Notes under the pieces: model-generated
Database searches by the model: none
Told to the model about the DNA's origin: nothing
The model's input: only the letters and a program-made list of their open reading frames with translations
Assembly: GCA_002747015.1 (NCBI GenBank)
Contig: NVXI01000019.1
Location: forward strand, 503-5,763
Reading direction: 5' to 3'
DNA from: Zetaproteobacteria bacterium
GTDB taxonomy: Bacteria; Pseudomonadota; Alphaproteobacteria; Micavibrionales; Micavibrionaceae
Length of the DNA stretch: 5,261 bases
Made by a program: the position numbers and the translations under genes
Shown here: piece after piece, positions 1 through 5,261 of the stretch
Layout: each line of letters starts with the position of its first letter
Position numbering within the stretch: the stretch's first letter is position 1

Positions 1-3000
1 TGTTGCCGCTCGGCTTCATCTTCAATAGTCTGAAGGTGATGAATATCCGGCCTCCAGTAAGATTGGTAAGTCTCTCCCATTTGCGTCACGGTTTGACGCG
101 GGCTATATAATGCAAGATCAATGTCGGTGTCCTTTAAACCAGATGCACTATTGTATATATTGGCATCTTGATCAACAAGTAGAGGTCTCTTTTGTGTTCT
201 AAAAACACGCGTATTATCATCCACGGTATAACTTGAAACACGCCCTTTATGATCTAACGTAATTGTAGCGTTATTATTTTGTAATACACGGTTATTTATA
301 TCATTTTCTGCCAATGATATTTGATCTTTCATAGATGCCAATTGAGCCGAGTATTGCTGTTTCATATCGGCAGCGCTACTCAGCATTGCTTCAAGACGCT
401 GTTTGTTTTCGTCGGTAAGAATCATAAACTTGTTACCATCAATTTCAACACCATTTTCCAGTATATCTTTTATTTTCAGTTCATAAGATTCAATGTCTTG
501 TATTTTCTTTTCGGAAGCTTGCTCGAGTATTCCAGATATTTGCTTGAGAGTTTCGACAGTATTCGCATTTGGGACAGAACGCTCCTGTTCTTTTATAAGG
601 CTATCCTGTATTTCCTGCATATTACTATACATATCTTGATTTACAATTGAGACGATAGCCATACTATGCTCTGTTATTTCTATGGTGTGATCAGTGATAT
701 CCAGCTTGGCTTGGAATAATGCACTTATCCTTTCATCACTAATATCTATCGCCAAATTGTGCATAGATTGTGTGCCTGTACTAAAACCTTTTATAGTAGG
801 TATTATTTCCGTATCAATTAAAATTTGAGCCTTTAACTCTTCTATAGCCGCGGCACTTTCAGCAGCTTTCATAGCATGATCACTGAGTTGTTCTGTTGTT
901 TTATGCGTATCAATCAATTCAGAAGTTCTAGTATTTATAACTCTCATTGTTCTTAAATTATGTTTAGCATATTCTTGCGCGTAATCGTCATCTCTTAATT
1001 CTCGTTGCTCACTTGTCATGGCTCTTAATGTTAACTGAGAGGCATTCATTTGTCTGAGCTCTTTTGCATGTTGTTTTTGTAGGGCATCTATATCCGAACG
1101 TGCGTCCCTTAATGTCTGTAAGTCCATTTCACCAGATTCAACAAGTCCCATAAGAACAGCACTTTTTTGCATTAACTCGTTATCTGTATCTCCATTGTGA
1201 TATACTGTATTAATTCGCTCTAATTGCCCTTTCAATGTTGTTTCAAAAACCTTCTGTGCATCGGCGGCCTGTTTCGTATGGATGTAATCTTGATATTCAT
1301 CAATATGTTCTCTTCTTCCCGTTACCGCATTCTGTACTGAAACAATATTATCTGTAGATTTCTGAGAAATTTCTTCTTTTGTTCTCCCGTATTTGTCACC
1401 CAGCTTGTCATTCGTCAGTTGTAAAGTCATAATGCTTTTATGTGCTTCAACTAAGCCAGCTCTATCTTTTGCTAAGCGACCGAGTGCTTCTGTATCGCCC
1501 GCATCTCTAAGACGCCCTTCTTTCATATCGAGAAACGCATATCTTTTCTGAATAAATTCTTCTACTTCATTTAATGTTCTTTTATCGTCTGCCGATAGAA
1601 AAGCACCTTGTACATTATCGGTTAATTTAATCCGCTTTCTTTCATAATCCGTGGCGGCATTCTCTAATGCAGCAATTCTTAATGAATCGATGGCAAGAAT
1701 ATCATCATGATTCATTTCGCTTGTATCAAGCCCATCAAACTTTTCTTCTAACACTTCATAGGCGGTAGCAGCTTCATCTTCTAATGCCATGAATTTTTCT
1801 AAATTTTCACCAATGCCTATAAATTTTTCTAAATTTCTCTTTTGATCAGCCAATGCTTTGTCATCAAAGTATTCTTGAAAATCATCATCTAAATATTCAC
1901 CGCCAGCGTAACCACCGCCAAGCGCCCCAGCTATACCGCCAATTGCGGCACCAACACCGGCACCAACACCAAAAAACCAAACACCTATACCAGCACCTAT
2001 AGCAGCGCCACCCAAAGCGCCACCGCCGGCACCGACCGCTTGTCCAGCGCGCTTACCGTCTTCATTAGTTTCTGCAATACTGTATTCTAAGCCCGTTGTA
2101 ACAACAGTTATACCCAGTCCAACCGGCCCAGCAAAACGTGAAAACTTTGAAACTGTAGACAAGCCAGAGCTAAGCTTTGCTGCATCTGCCAATGTATCCG
2201 CCGCATACAAAAGTTTCGTCGCTTGCAGTGCCTTAGTACCGAGAACGACGCTATCCATTGCAAATGCAGTGGCATCAAGGGATAAAGCAGTGATAGCTCG
2301 CCCGTTAACCTCTTCATTTCCAAAATCACGCTTAAATGTAGAATTTTCATCAAAAAGCTGTGTTTTTAAATGAAATGCACTAAGCGCAAACCCTGCACCA
2401 GTCATTACATGCGTCGTTACATTTCCGTAGCCACCAGCATTATCGACTGCCTTCGCCCACTTACTGGTTGGTAAATCATCAACATCTACTGCTACTGTTG
2501 TTTTTAATGCTCCATCTACATTGAATTTACTCGTTAGCGTTTCTGGAGTCTCTACAACTAAATTCTTATACTCTTGAGCTTTTACCTCAAGAGATTTTGC
2601 CTCAAGAGCGAGGACAGCTCCTTTAGCGATTGGACTAACTGGAAGGAATTCTATATCTACACCTAATCCGCTGTATTTATCAGCAGACACATTCATATTT
2701 CTTAAAATTTCTGGATTATCTGCTAAAATACGATTGTTTTTAGTATCCCAAAGCACCCTGGGTTTATCAAGGCTTGCAACTGCGAGATCACTTATTTGCA
2801 GTTTATCAACTGTAATACCCATTTGATCACGCAGATTTTTATACGCCCCTCCACCGTCCGCCTTAGTGATAGCAAGAAAATCTGGGTGCTCTTGCATAAT
2901 GCGACTATATTTAGTACCGGGTTCGATAGTGCGCCCAAGTATAAAATCTGGATTGTTTTTTAGACGCGTTGAGTAGTCTGTATCAAGTCTTTCTCGCCCC

Positions 3001-3644
3001 TCTTTATTTAACAGCGCATCCATACCAGCAGTTTGAGCAGCACCGCGATCATGAATATCTTGCGCAAAATTGTTAAGTTTTCTACTTCTAGCAAGTTCTT
3101 CGGGTGTTAAGTCCCTATTTTCAAACTGCGCTCTTTTCTCGATTGCATCTATTTCTTCATAAGCATCATGTGTATATTCACTTGCGGCAAGCATATCACG
3201 TTGATTTATCTGAATCTCTGCAATATGCCCATTCTCAAGCTCTATACTTAAATTGATATCACGATAATGTGATCCGCTCGGTTTTGCGAAACGATCCTTA
3301 ACTTTTACAATGCCAAACTCAGCATCATGCTCTAATAAAAACTTACGTACTGCTATAATTTGTTCCGGCGTATCAACGATAATACGACCACGAACCAAGT
3401 CAGTAATACCGCTCGTACGTGATTGATCGACTTGTCCTGCGGTATTAATTACTTTTGCCGCAGCACGATCAAAGGTTTTAATAGGCCCTTGTTCAAACGT
3501 AACGTCACCAAGAATATCAGGAAATTGATTCTGCATAGCAGATGTAATTGCTTTACCACTCTCATTCAACAGTGGAGGTGAAACATTTGCTTGCTCATAC
3601 AGCAATGAAAAATCAGTTATTTTTTGTTTTGAACCATCCCCCAT
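1..3644 (-). CDS. Giant RelA/SpoT-domain protein, putative toxin (3' end outside window)
   Basis: The frame is open from the ATG at 3644 to the window edge: 1214 complete codons plus two bases, no stop. The start is set by a strong Shine-Dalgarno at 3650-3657; an in-frame GTG at 3653 overlaps that site and is less likely. Visible layout: residues 1-49 polar leader with no signal peptide; about 50-166 a RelA/SpoT-like nucleotidyltransferase domain; about 170-400 a mixed soluble region; about 405-582 hydrophobic segments ending in a glycine zipper; about 595-1120 charged, heptad-like helices; about 1121-1214 a less helical region rich in Asn, Asp and Tyr. Known RelA/SpoT enzymes transfer pyrophosphate from ATP to GDP/GTP, to adenine nucleotides (Tas1 type) or to tRNA. 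I infer an enzyme head joined to a delivery body, as in large single-chain toxins. No RTX repeats or Cys protease domain are seen in the visible part. A phage or surface structural protein is an alternative. Co-transcribed with the small gene 22 bases upstream. Confidence 0.9.
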   Translation of the reverse strand, partial: MGDGSKQKITDFSLLYEQANVSPPLLNESGKAITSAMQNQFPDILGDVTFEQGPIKTFDRAAAKVINTAGQVDQSRTSGITDLVRGRIIVDTPEQIIAVRKFLLEHDAEFGIVKVKDRFAKPSGSHYRDINLSIELENGHIAEIQINQRDMLAASEYTHDAYEEIDAIEKRAQFENRDLTPEELARSRKLNNFAQDIHDRGAAQTAGMDALLNKEGRERLDTDYSTRLKNNPDFILGRTIEPGTKYSRIMQEHPDFLAITKADGGGAYKNLRDQMGITVDKLQISDLAVASLDKPRVLWDTKNNRILADNPEILRNMNVSADKYSGLGVDIEFLPVSPIAKGAVLALEAKSLEVKAQEYKNLVVETPETLTSKFNVDGALKTTVAVDVDDLPTSKWAKAVDNAGGYGNVTTHVMTGAGFALSAFHLKTQLFDENSTFKRDFGNEEVNGRAITALSLDATAFAMDSVVLGTKALQATKLLYAADTLADAAKLSSGLSTVSKFSRFAGPVGLGITVVTTGLEYSIAETNEDGKRAGQAVGAGGGALGGAAIGAGIGVWFFGVGAGVGAAIGGIAGALGGGYAGGEYLDDDFQEYFDDKALADQKRNLEKFIGIGENLEKFMALEDEAATAYEVLEEKFDGLDTSEMNHDDILAIDSLRIAALENAATDYERKRIKLTDNVQGAFLSADDKRTLNEVEEFIQKRYAFLDMKEGRLRDAGDTEALGRLAKDRAGLVEAHKSIMTLQLTNDKLGDKYGRTKEEISQKSTDNIVSVQNAVTGRREHIDEYQDYIHTKQAADAQKVFETTLKGQLERINTVYHNGDTDNELMQKSAVLMGLVESGEMDLQTLRDARSDIDALQKQHAKELRQMNASQLTLRAMTSEQRELRDDDYAQEYAKHNLRTMRVINTRTSELIDTHKTTEQLSDHAMKAAESAAAIEELKAQILIDTEIIPTIKGFSTGTQSMHNLAIDISDERISALFQAKLDITDHTIEITEHSMAIVSIVNQDMYSNMQEIQDSLIKEQERSVPNANTVETLKQISGILEQASEKKIQDIESYELKIKDILENGVEIDGNKFMILTDENKQRLEAMLSSAADMKQQYSAQLASMKDQISLAENDINNRVLQNNNATITLDHKGRVSSYTVDDNTRVFRTQKRPLLVDQDANIYNSASGLKDTDIDLALYSPRQTVTQMGETYQSYWRPDIHHLQTIEDEAERQ
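285..1862 (-). other. Long charged, probably coiled-coil region (residues about 595-1120)
   Basis: More than 500 residues are rich in Glu, Lys, Gln, Asp, Arg, Ala and Leu and nearly free of Pro, Cys and Trp, as in long helical bundles or coiled coils. Examples are the stretches around 600-700, 840-945 and 1030-1115. No catalytic motif was recognised. It may be a stalk or receptor-binding body, or a scaffold. Coiled-coil assignment is by composition and rough heptad pattern only. Confidence 0.5.
1792..1836 (-). repeat. 15-base direct repeat, period 30, inside the giant gene
   Basis: The 15-mer aatttttctaaattt occurs at 1792-1806 and again at 1822-1836 (plus-strand reading). It encodes NLEKF twice, at residues 604-608 and 614-618, at the beginning of the helical region just after the glycine zipper. 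It looks like a small in-frame internal duplication. Confidence 0.8.
1899..2432 (-). other. Hydrophobic region with glycine zipper (residues about 405-582)
   Basis: Several weakly polar stretches follow each other: around 410-425 (Gly/Ala/Phe-rich), 450-475, and 503-520. The last part, 534-582, is almost only Gly, Ala, Val and Ile, with G-x-x-x-G spacing repeated many times and one aromatic island (V-W-F-F, 555-558). Such segments pack as membrane-inserting helical hairpins in pore-forming and translocating toxins and also in some phage and outer-membrane proteins. An acidic run (LDDDFQEYFDD, about 585-595) follows. I infer a membrane-insertion or translocation role; the sequence does not prove it. 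Confidence 0.55.
3147..3497 (-). other. RelA/SpoT-like nucleotidyltransferase domain (residues about 50-166)
   Basis: Motifs appear in the order expected for RelA/SpoT synthetases. A GPIKTFDR...K segment (K56, R60, K64) matches the ATP-binding loop, with K56 and K64 in the places of two conserved lysines. ITDLVRGRIIV carries D82, matching the first metal-binding Asp. KVKDRFAKPSGSHYRDINL (K116, D117, K121, P122, Y127) matches the KD...PK..GY segment whose Tyr stacks on the acceptor base. IAEIQI carries E143, matching the second catalytic acidic residue. ML.A.E..H..YE (E156, H159, Y162, E163) closes the domain. The Arg found in the ATP loop of long RelA enzymes appears to be Pro54 here. There is no HD hydrolase, TGS or ACT domain next to it, so this is a synthetase-only module. 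The alignment was made by eye; the acceptor nucleotide or RNA cannot be told. Confidence 0.75.
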
Positions 3645-3649
3645 AGATG

Positions 3650-3657
3650 TCACCCCC
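3650..3657 (-). promoter_or_regulatory. Shine-Dalgarno of the giant gene
   Basis: Minus-strand GGGGGTGA differs by one base from GGAGGTGA, the complement of the 16S rRNA tail, and that base can still form a G-U pair. It lies five bases before the ATG at 3644, which favours this ATG over the overlapping in-frame GTG at 3653. Confidence 0.75.
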
Positions 3658-3666
3658 ACACTAAAA

Positions 3667-3951
3667 TCACATCCCCGGACTATCTAGATTGCTATTATGT
3701 TCTTTTTTTTTATCCACCAGATCTTCGCAAAGAGTATAGAATTCATCTTTAGAGATTTTATCGCACAAAGGATCAGTTGTTACCTGACTCATCATTGTCA
3801 CGTCTCTGCATAACTCACCTGTCTCTGAATTTAATGCATCTGCACTAATAAAGTAACCGTCATCATCCAAGACAGTCCTTACCGGGTACCCACGAAGATT
3901 ATAATATTCATATCCAGCACTATCTTCCTTATTACGATTATCCACAATCAT
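3667..3951 (-). CDS. Small acidic protein of unknown function, 94 residues
   Basis: I do not recognise this family. I chose the ATG at 3951: GAAGGGG (3962-3968) lies ten bases upstream, a slightly long but usable spacing, while the TTG at 3960 that would add three residues lies too close to that site. The protein is acidic and soluble, with no signal peptide or membrane segment. A central YPVRTVLDDDGYFISADAL stretch suggests a small beta-rich fold; the second half is helical (ISKDEFYTLCEDLVDKKK), with Cys residues at about 47, 62 and 75. The stop is 22 bases before the next ATG, so the two genes are almost surely one operon. By position it could be an immunity protein, a chaperone or a secretion accessory. 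Some MARTX toxin loci also carry a small conserved gene (rtxH) in the toxin operon, but no homology is claimed here. Confidence 0.75.
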   Translation of the reverse strand: MIVDNRNKEDSAGYEYYNLRGYPVRTVLDDDGYFISADALNSETGELCRDVTMMSQVTTDPLCDKISKDEFYTLCEDLVDKKKEHNSNLDSPGM

Positions 3952-3984
3952 GACGATCAAACCCCTTCATTTTTATTTTTATTT

Positions 3985-4013
3985 AGAGTACTTATTTTAA
4001 ACCACCATGTCAA
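3985..4013 (-). promoter_or_regulatory. Sigma70-like promoter for the two-gene operon
   Basis: On the minus strand a perfect -35 box TTGACA (4013-4008) is followed after 17 bases by TACTCT (3990-3985), a weak -10 box with three of six consensus bases. The spacer is AT-rich. Transcription would start near 3978 and leave a leader of about 27 bases before the ATG at 3951. The poor -10 suggests modest or activator-assisted expression. Confidence 0.5.
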
Positions 4014-4612
4014 ATCTAGTTCTTAACCTAGCACAGATAAAAGTTATTCATAACACACCTGTATAATAGGGTAATTTCACTTTAGTGAACCAGAAATTAT
4101 TAAACTATGAGCTTATATAATAAACTAGCAACAAGCTACTCCGCGTTCCATTTCCAGAACATTTTCCCCTTCACAACACAGACACGGCAAACTTTTCTAA
4201 ACCATTTTAATCATCAACGTCACATAGAAAATGGACATTACTTTAAAAATCTTAGACAAAATTCAGTTGAACAATGTCGTGAAGGTTTTAAGAACTAGAA
4301 TTACCCGCCAGAGTTTTAGGAGAAAAGTTAGCGCCCGACTACAAGCACTGCCATTCAGTCTACGTTTCAACCATATCAGAGAATATTTGCCCATGAGGCC
4401 CGCGTGTTGCGGCGCTTCCCGCTTATGCCATTTTAGAAGGACTCCGGAGAACCACTTTTCATCACCTATATGTCGCCTATTCTCTTCGTCCTATTTTTAT
4501 GCTTGAGGTTACCACCTCCAAAGACAACAACCAACAATATGATTAAGTATACCGGTATGAGTCGGAGAAGAATGCCTATAGCTAGAACGACAATCAGATA
4601 ACTTAAGTGCTG
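4014..4612. other. About 600 bases without a convincing gene; possible degenerate remnant
   Basis: Between the RTX stop and the operon promoter there is no reading frame I can support. Two overlapping plus-strand frames (4107-4298, 4231-4506) and a minus-strand frame open from 4490 to a stop at 4263 compete for the same DNA. None has a ribosome binding site or a recognisable motif. The minus frame has no start codon before 4394. 4391-4430 is 27 of 40 G or C, much richer than the rest of the window. Small palindromes lie at 4442-4449 (CTCCGGAG), 4505-4518 (five-base stem, four-base loop) and 4549-4558 (ATACCGGTAT). No clear terminator for the RTX gene was found. It may be an eroded gene or mobile-element fragment, or plain intergenic DNA. 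Confidence 0.5.
4076..4089. repeat. Inverted repeat TTCACT-TT-AGTGAA, possible operator
   Basis: Two perfect six-base half-sites are separated by two bases. The site lies about 63 bases upstream of the -35 box at 4008-4013, a distance at which activators often bind. There is no T-run, so it is not a terminator. A repeat this short can occur by chance in AT-rich DNA. Confidence 0.3.
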
Positions 4613-5261
4613 TTATAATACAAGGTGACCATTATTGATAAGGTCTGCTAGAGTTTCTCCCTGATCGTCAAAGATAGCAAAAGACTGGAATGAGCTTCCG
4701 TTTGCATTACCATCAACGTCAACCAATAGAGTTACATTTCCTAATCCATTTGCAGGATCCCCATCAGCATCAGCAACAAGCTGAACAAAATCACTAATCA
4801 AGTCACCTAAATTTGAGTCATAACTGATTATATCCGATATATCGATCTTATCGCCTTCAACAACATCGAAATCAGAAATCGTATCTGCAACAGTTTGACC
4901 AACATTAAACATAAACGTATCCGCACCATCCTCCCCATAGAGAATATCAGAATGTCCATCCGCGATAGTTCTGAAAACATCATCGCCTTGTGATCCATAT
5001 ATAGTTTCTATCGAATTATCATCAGTTAATGTAACGTTTAATACGGCGCCAGCAGCAAAGGAAGATAAATTCAATGTAGTGCCACCATCAACAATAATTG
5101 TATTATTACCAGCACCTAAATCAATATGTTCGACATTAGTAAACGTTGCAATACGCATAACGTCATCACCCGCTGTACCTAACAACTGATCATAACCAGT
5201 TCCACCATCAATCGTATCATCACCATTCTGTGTGCCGTTTACCACAAAGATGTCATCACCA
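4613..5261 (-). CDS. RTX-type protein, C-terminal 215 residues (5' end outside window)
   Basis: The frame stays open to the right edge; the first whole codons read GDDIFVVNGT, so the GTG at 5245 is an internal Val and not the start. Visible residues 1-35 and 88-118 carry calcium-binding nonapeptide-like repeats (GDDIFVVNG, NGDDTIDGG, GTAGDDVMR, GSQGDDVFR, GEDGADTFMF), with a beta-rich insert between. The C-terminus follows the pattern of type I secretion substrates. Proteins with this ending are exported unfolded through an ABC transporter, membrane fusion protein and TolC channel, and fold on Ca2+ outside the cell. They include large surface adhesins, hemolysins and extracellular enzymes; the function of this one lies in the missing N-terminal part. 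The gene ends about 660 bases before the small gene and is probably a separate unit. Confidence 0.92.
   Translation of the reverse strand, partial: GDDIFVVNGTQNGDDTIDGGTGYDQLLGTAGDDVMRIATFTNVEHIDLGAGNNTIIVDGGTTLNLSSFAAGAVLNVTLTDDNSIETIYGSQGDDVFRTIADGHSDILYGEDGADTFMFNVGQTVADTISDFDVVEGDKIDISDIISYDSNLGDLISDFVQLVADADGDPANGLGNVTLLVDVDGNANGSSFQSFAIFDDQGETLADLINNGHLVL
4616..4918 (-). other. Type I secretion C-terminal target domain of the RTX protein
   Basis: The last 100 or so residues show a V-ADTISDFDVVEGDKIDI segment (calcium/beta-roll capping), then DFVQLVADADGD, then TLLVDVDGNANGSSFQ, then a short hydrophobic-polar tail with LADLINNGHLVL at the very end. This arrangement (dvDG...FQ...tLadLl.ng.l) matches the VCA0849-type C-terminal signal common in gammaproteobacterial RTX adhesins. 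Recognised from memory of the family, not by a search. Confidence 0.8.

Noticed and set aside
321..650. Plus-strand frame of 109 codons
   Set aside because: Lies wholly opposite the giant minus-strand gene; Phe/Tyr/Ile-rich product typical of the antisense of AT-rich coding DNA.
2108..2353. Minus-strand frame of 81 codons
   Set aside because: Same strand as the giant gene but another frame; no ribosome binding site and no recognisable product.
4036..4060. Tiny minus-strand frame MNNFYLC with an AGGTG upstream, thought of as a leader peptide
   Set aside because: Seven codons occur by chance; no attenuator stem-loops follow.
4062..4067. Plus-strand TATAAT, thought of as a -10 box
   Set aside because: No -35 box at 16-19 bases and no credible plus-strand gene downstream.
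4140..4212. Minus-strand piece LKWFRKVCRVCVVKGKMF with Cys-x-x-Cys, thought of as a zinc-ribbon end of a transposase
   Set aside because: Only about 24 codons between stops; too short and without the rest of a transposase to support a call.
4107..4298. Plus-strand frame of 63 codons
   Set aside because: No Shine-Dalgarno, no motif, and overlaps another plus frame and a minus frame in DNA that looks non-coding.
4320..4440. GTTAGCGCCCGAC and GC-rich inverted pieces, thought of as an integron attC site
   Set aside because: No matching partner half with the conserved GTTRRRY/RYYYAAC ends and no cassette structure.
4231..4506. Plus-strand frame of 91 codons
   Set aside because: No ribosome binding site; composition rich in Arg, Ser, Phe and Cys without domain pattern; competes with the minus frame 4263-4490.
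4505..4518. Five-base stem with four-base loop, thought of as a terminator of the RTX gene
   Set aside because: Stem too short and no T-run on the minus strand after it.

Overview
The window reads almost entirely on the minus strand and looks like a toxin or adhesin locus of an AT-rich Gram-negative bacterium. A marine gammaproteobacterium of the Vibrio/Shewanella kind is my guess. It rests on the base composition and on the type I secretion C-terminus at the right edge, not on any marker gene.

Read in the direction of transcription (right to left), the layout is as follows. (1) 5261-4613 holds the 3' end of an RTX-type protein with aspartate/glycine-rich calcium-binding repeats and a C-terminal type I secretion signal; its 5' end lies outside the window. 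(2) 4612-3952 is about 660 bases without a convincing gene. It has a GC-rich patch, short conflicting reading frames, a 14-base inverted repeat and, near its left end, a sigma70-like promoter. (3) 3951-3667 encodes a small acidic 94-residue protein of unknown function. (4) 3644-1 holds one uninterrupted reading frame of at least 1214 codons that runs off the left edge. I translated it codon by codon and found no stop.

The giant frame is the most interesting part. Its N-terminus (about residues 50-166) looks like a RelA/SpoT-type nucleotidyltransferase domain, the fold that makes (p)ppGpp, (p)ppApp or pyrophosphorylates tRNA. The two metal-binding acidic residues appear to be kept. A hydrophobic region ending in a glycine-zipper segment follows (about 405-582), then a very long charged, probably coiled-coil stretch (about 595-1120), then a different region at the edge. 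An enzymatic head, a hydrophobic middle and a long tail recall single-chain toxins that deliver an N-terminal enzyme, such as the large clostridial toxins. That comparison is about layout, not sequence identity.

The small gene and the giant gene are 22 bases apart and probably share one transcript from the promoter at 3985-4013. The small protein may be an immunity factor, a chaperone or a secretion accessory; the sequence does not decide. The RTX protein shows that type I secretion is likely used by this organism, but whether the giant protein leaves the cell that way cannot be seen because its C-terminus is missing.
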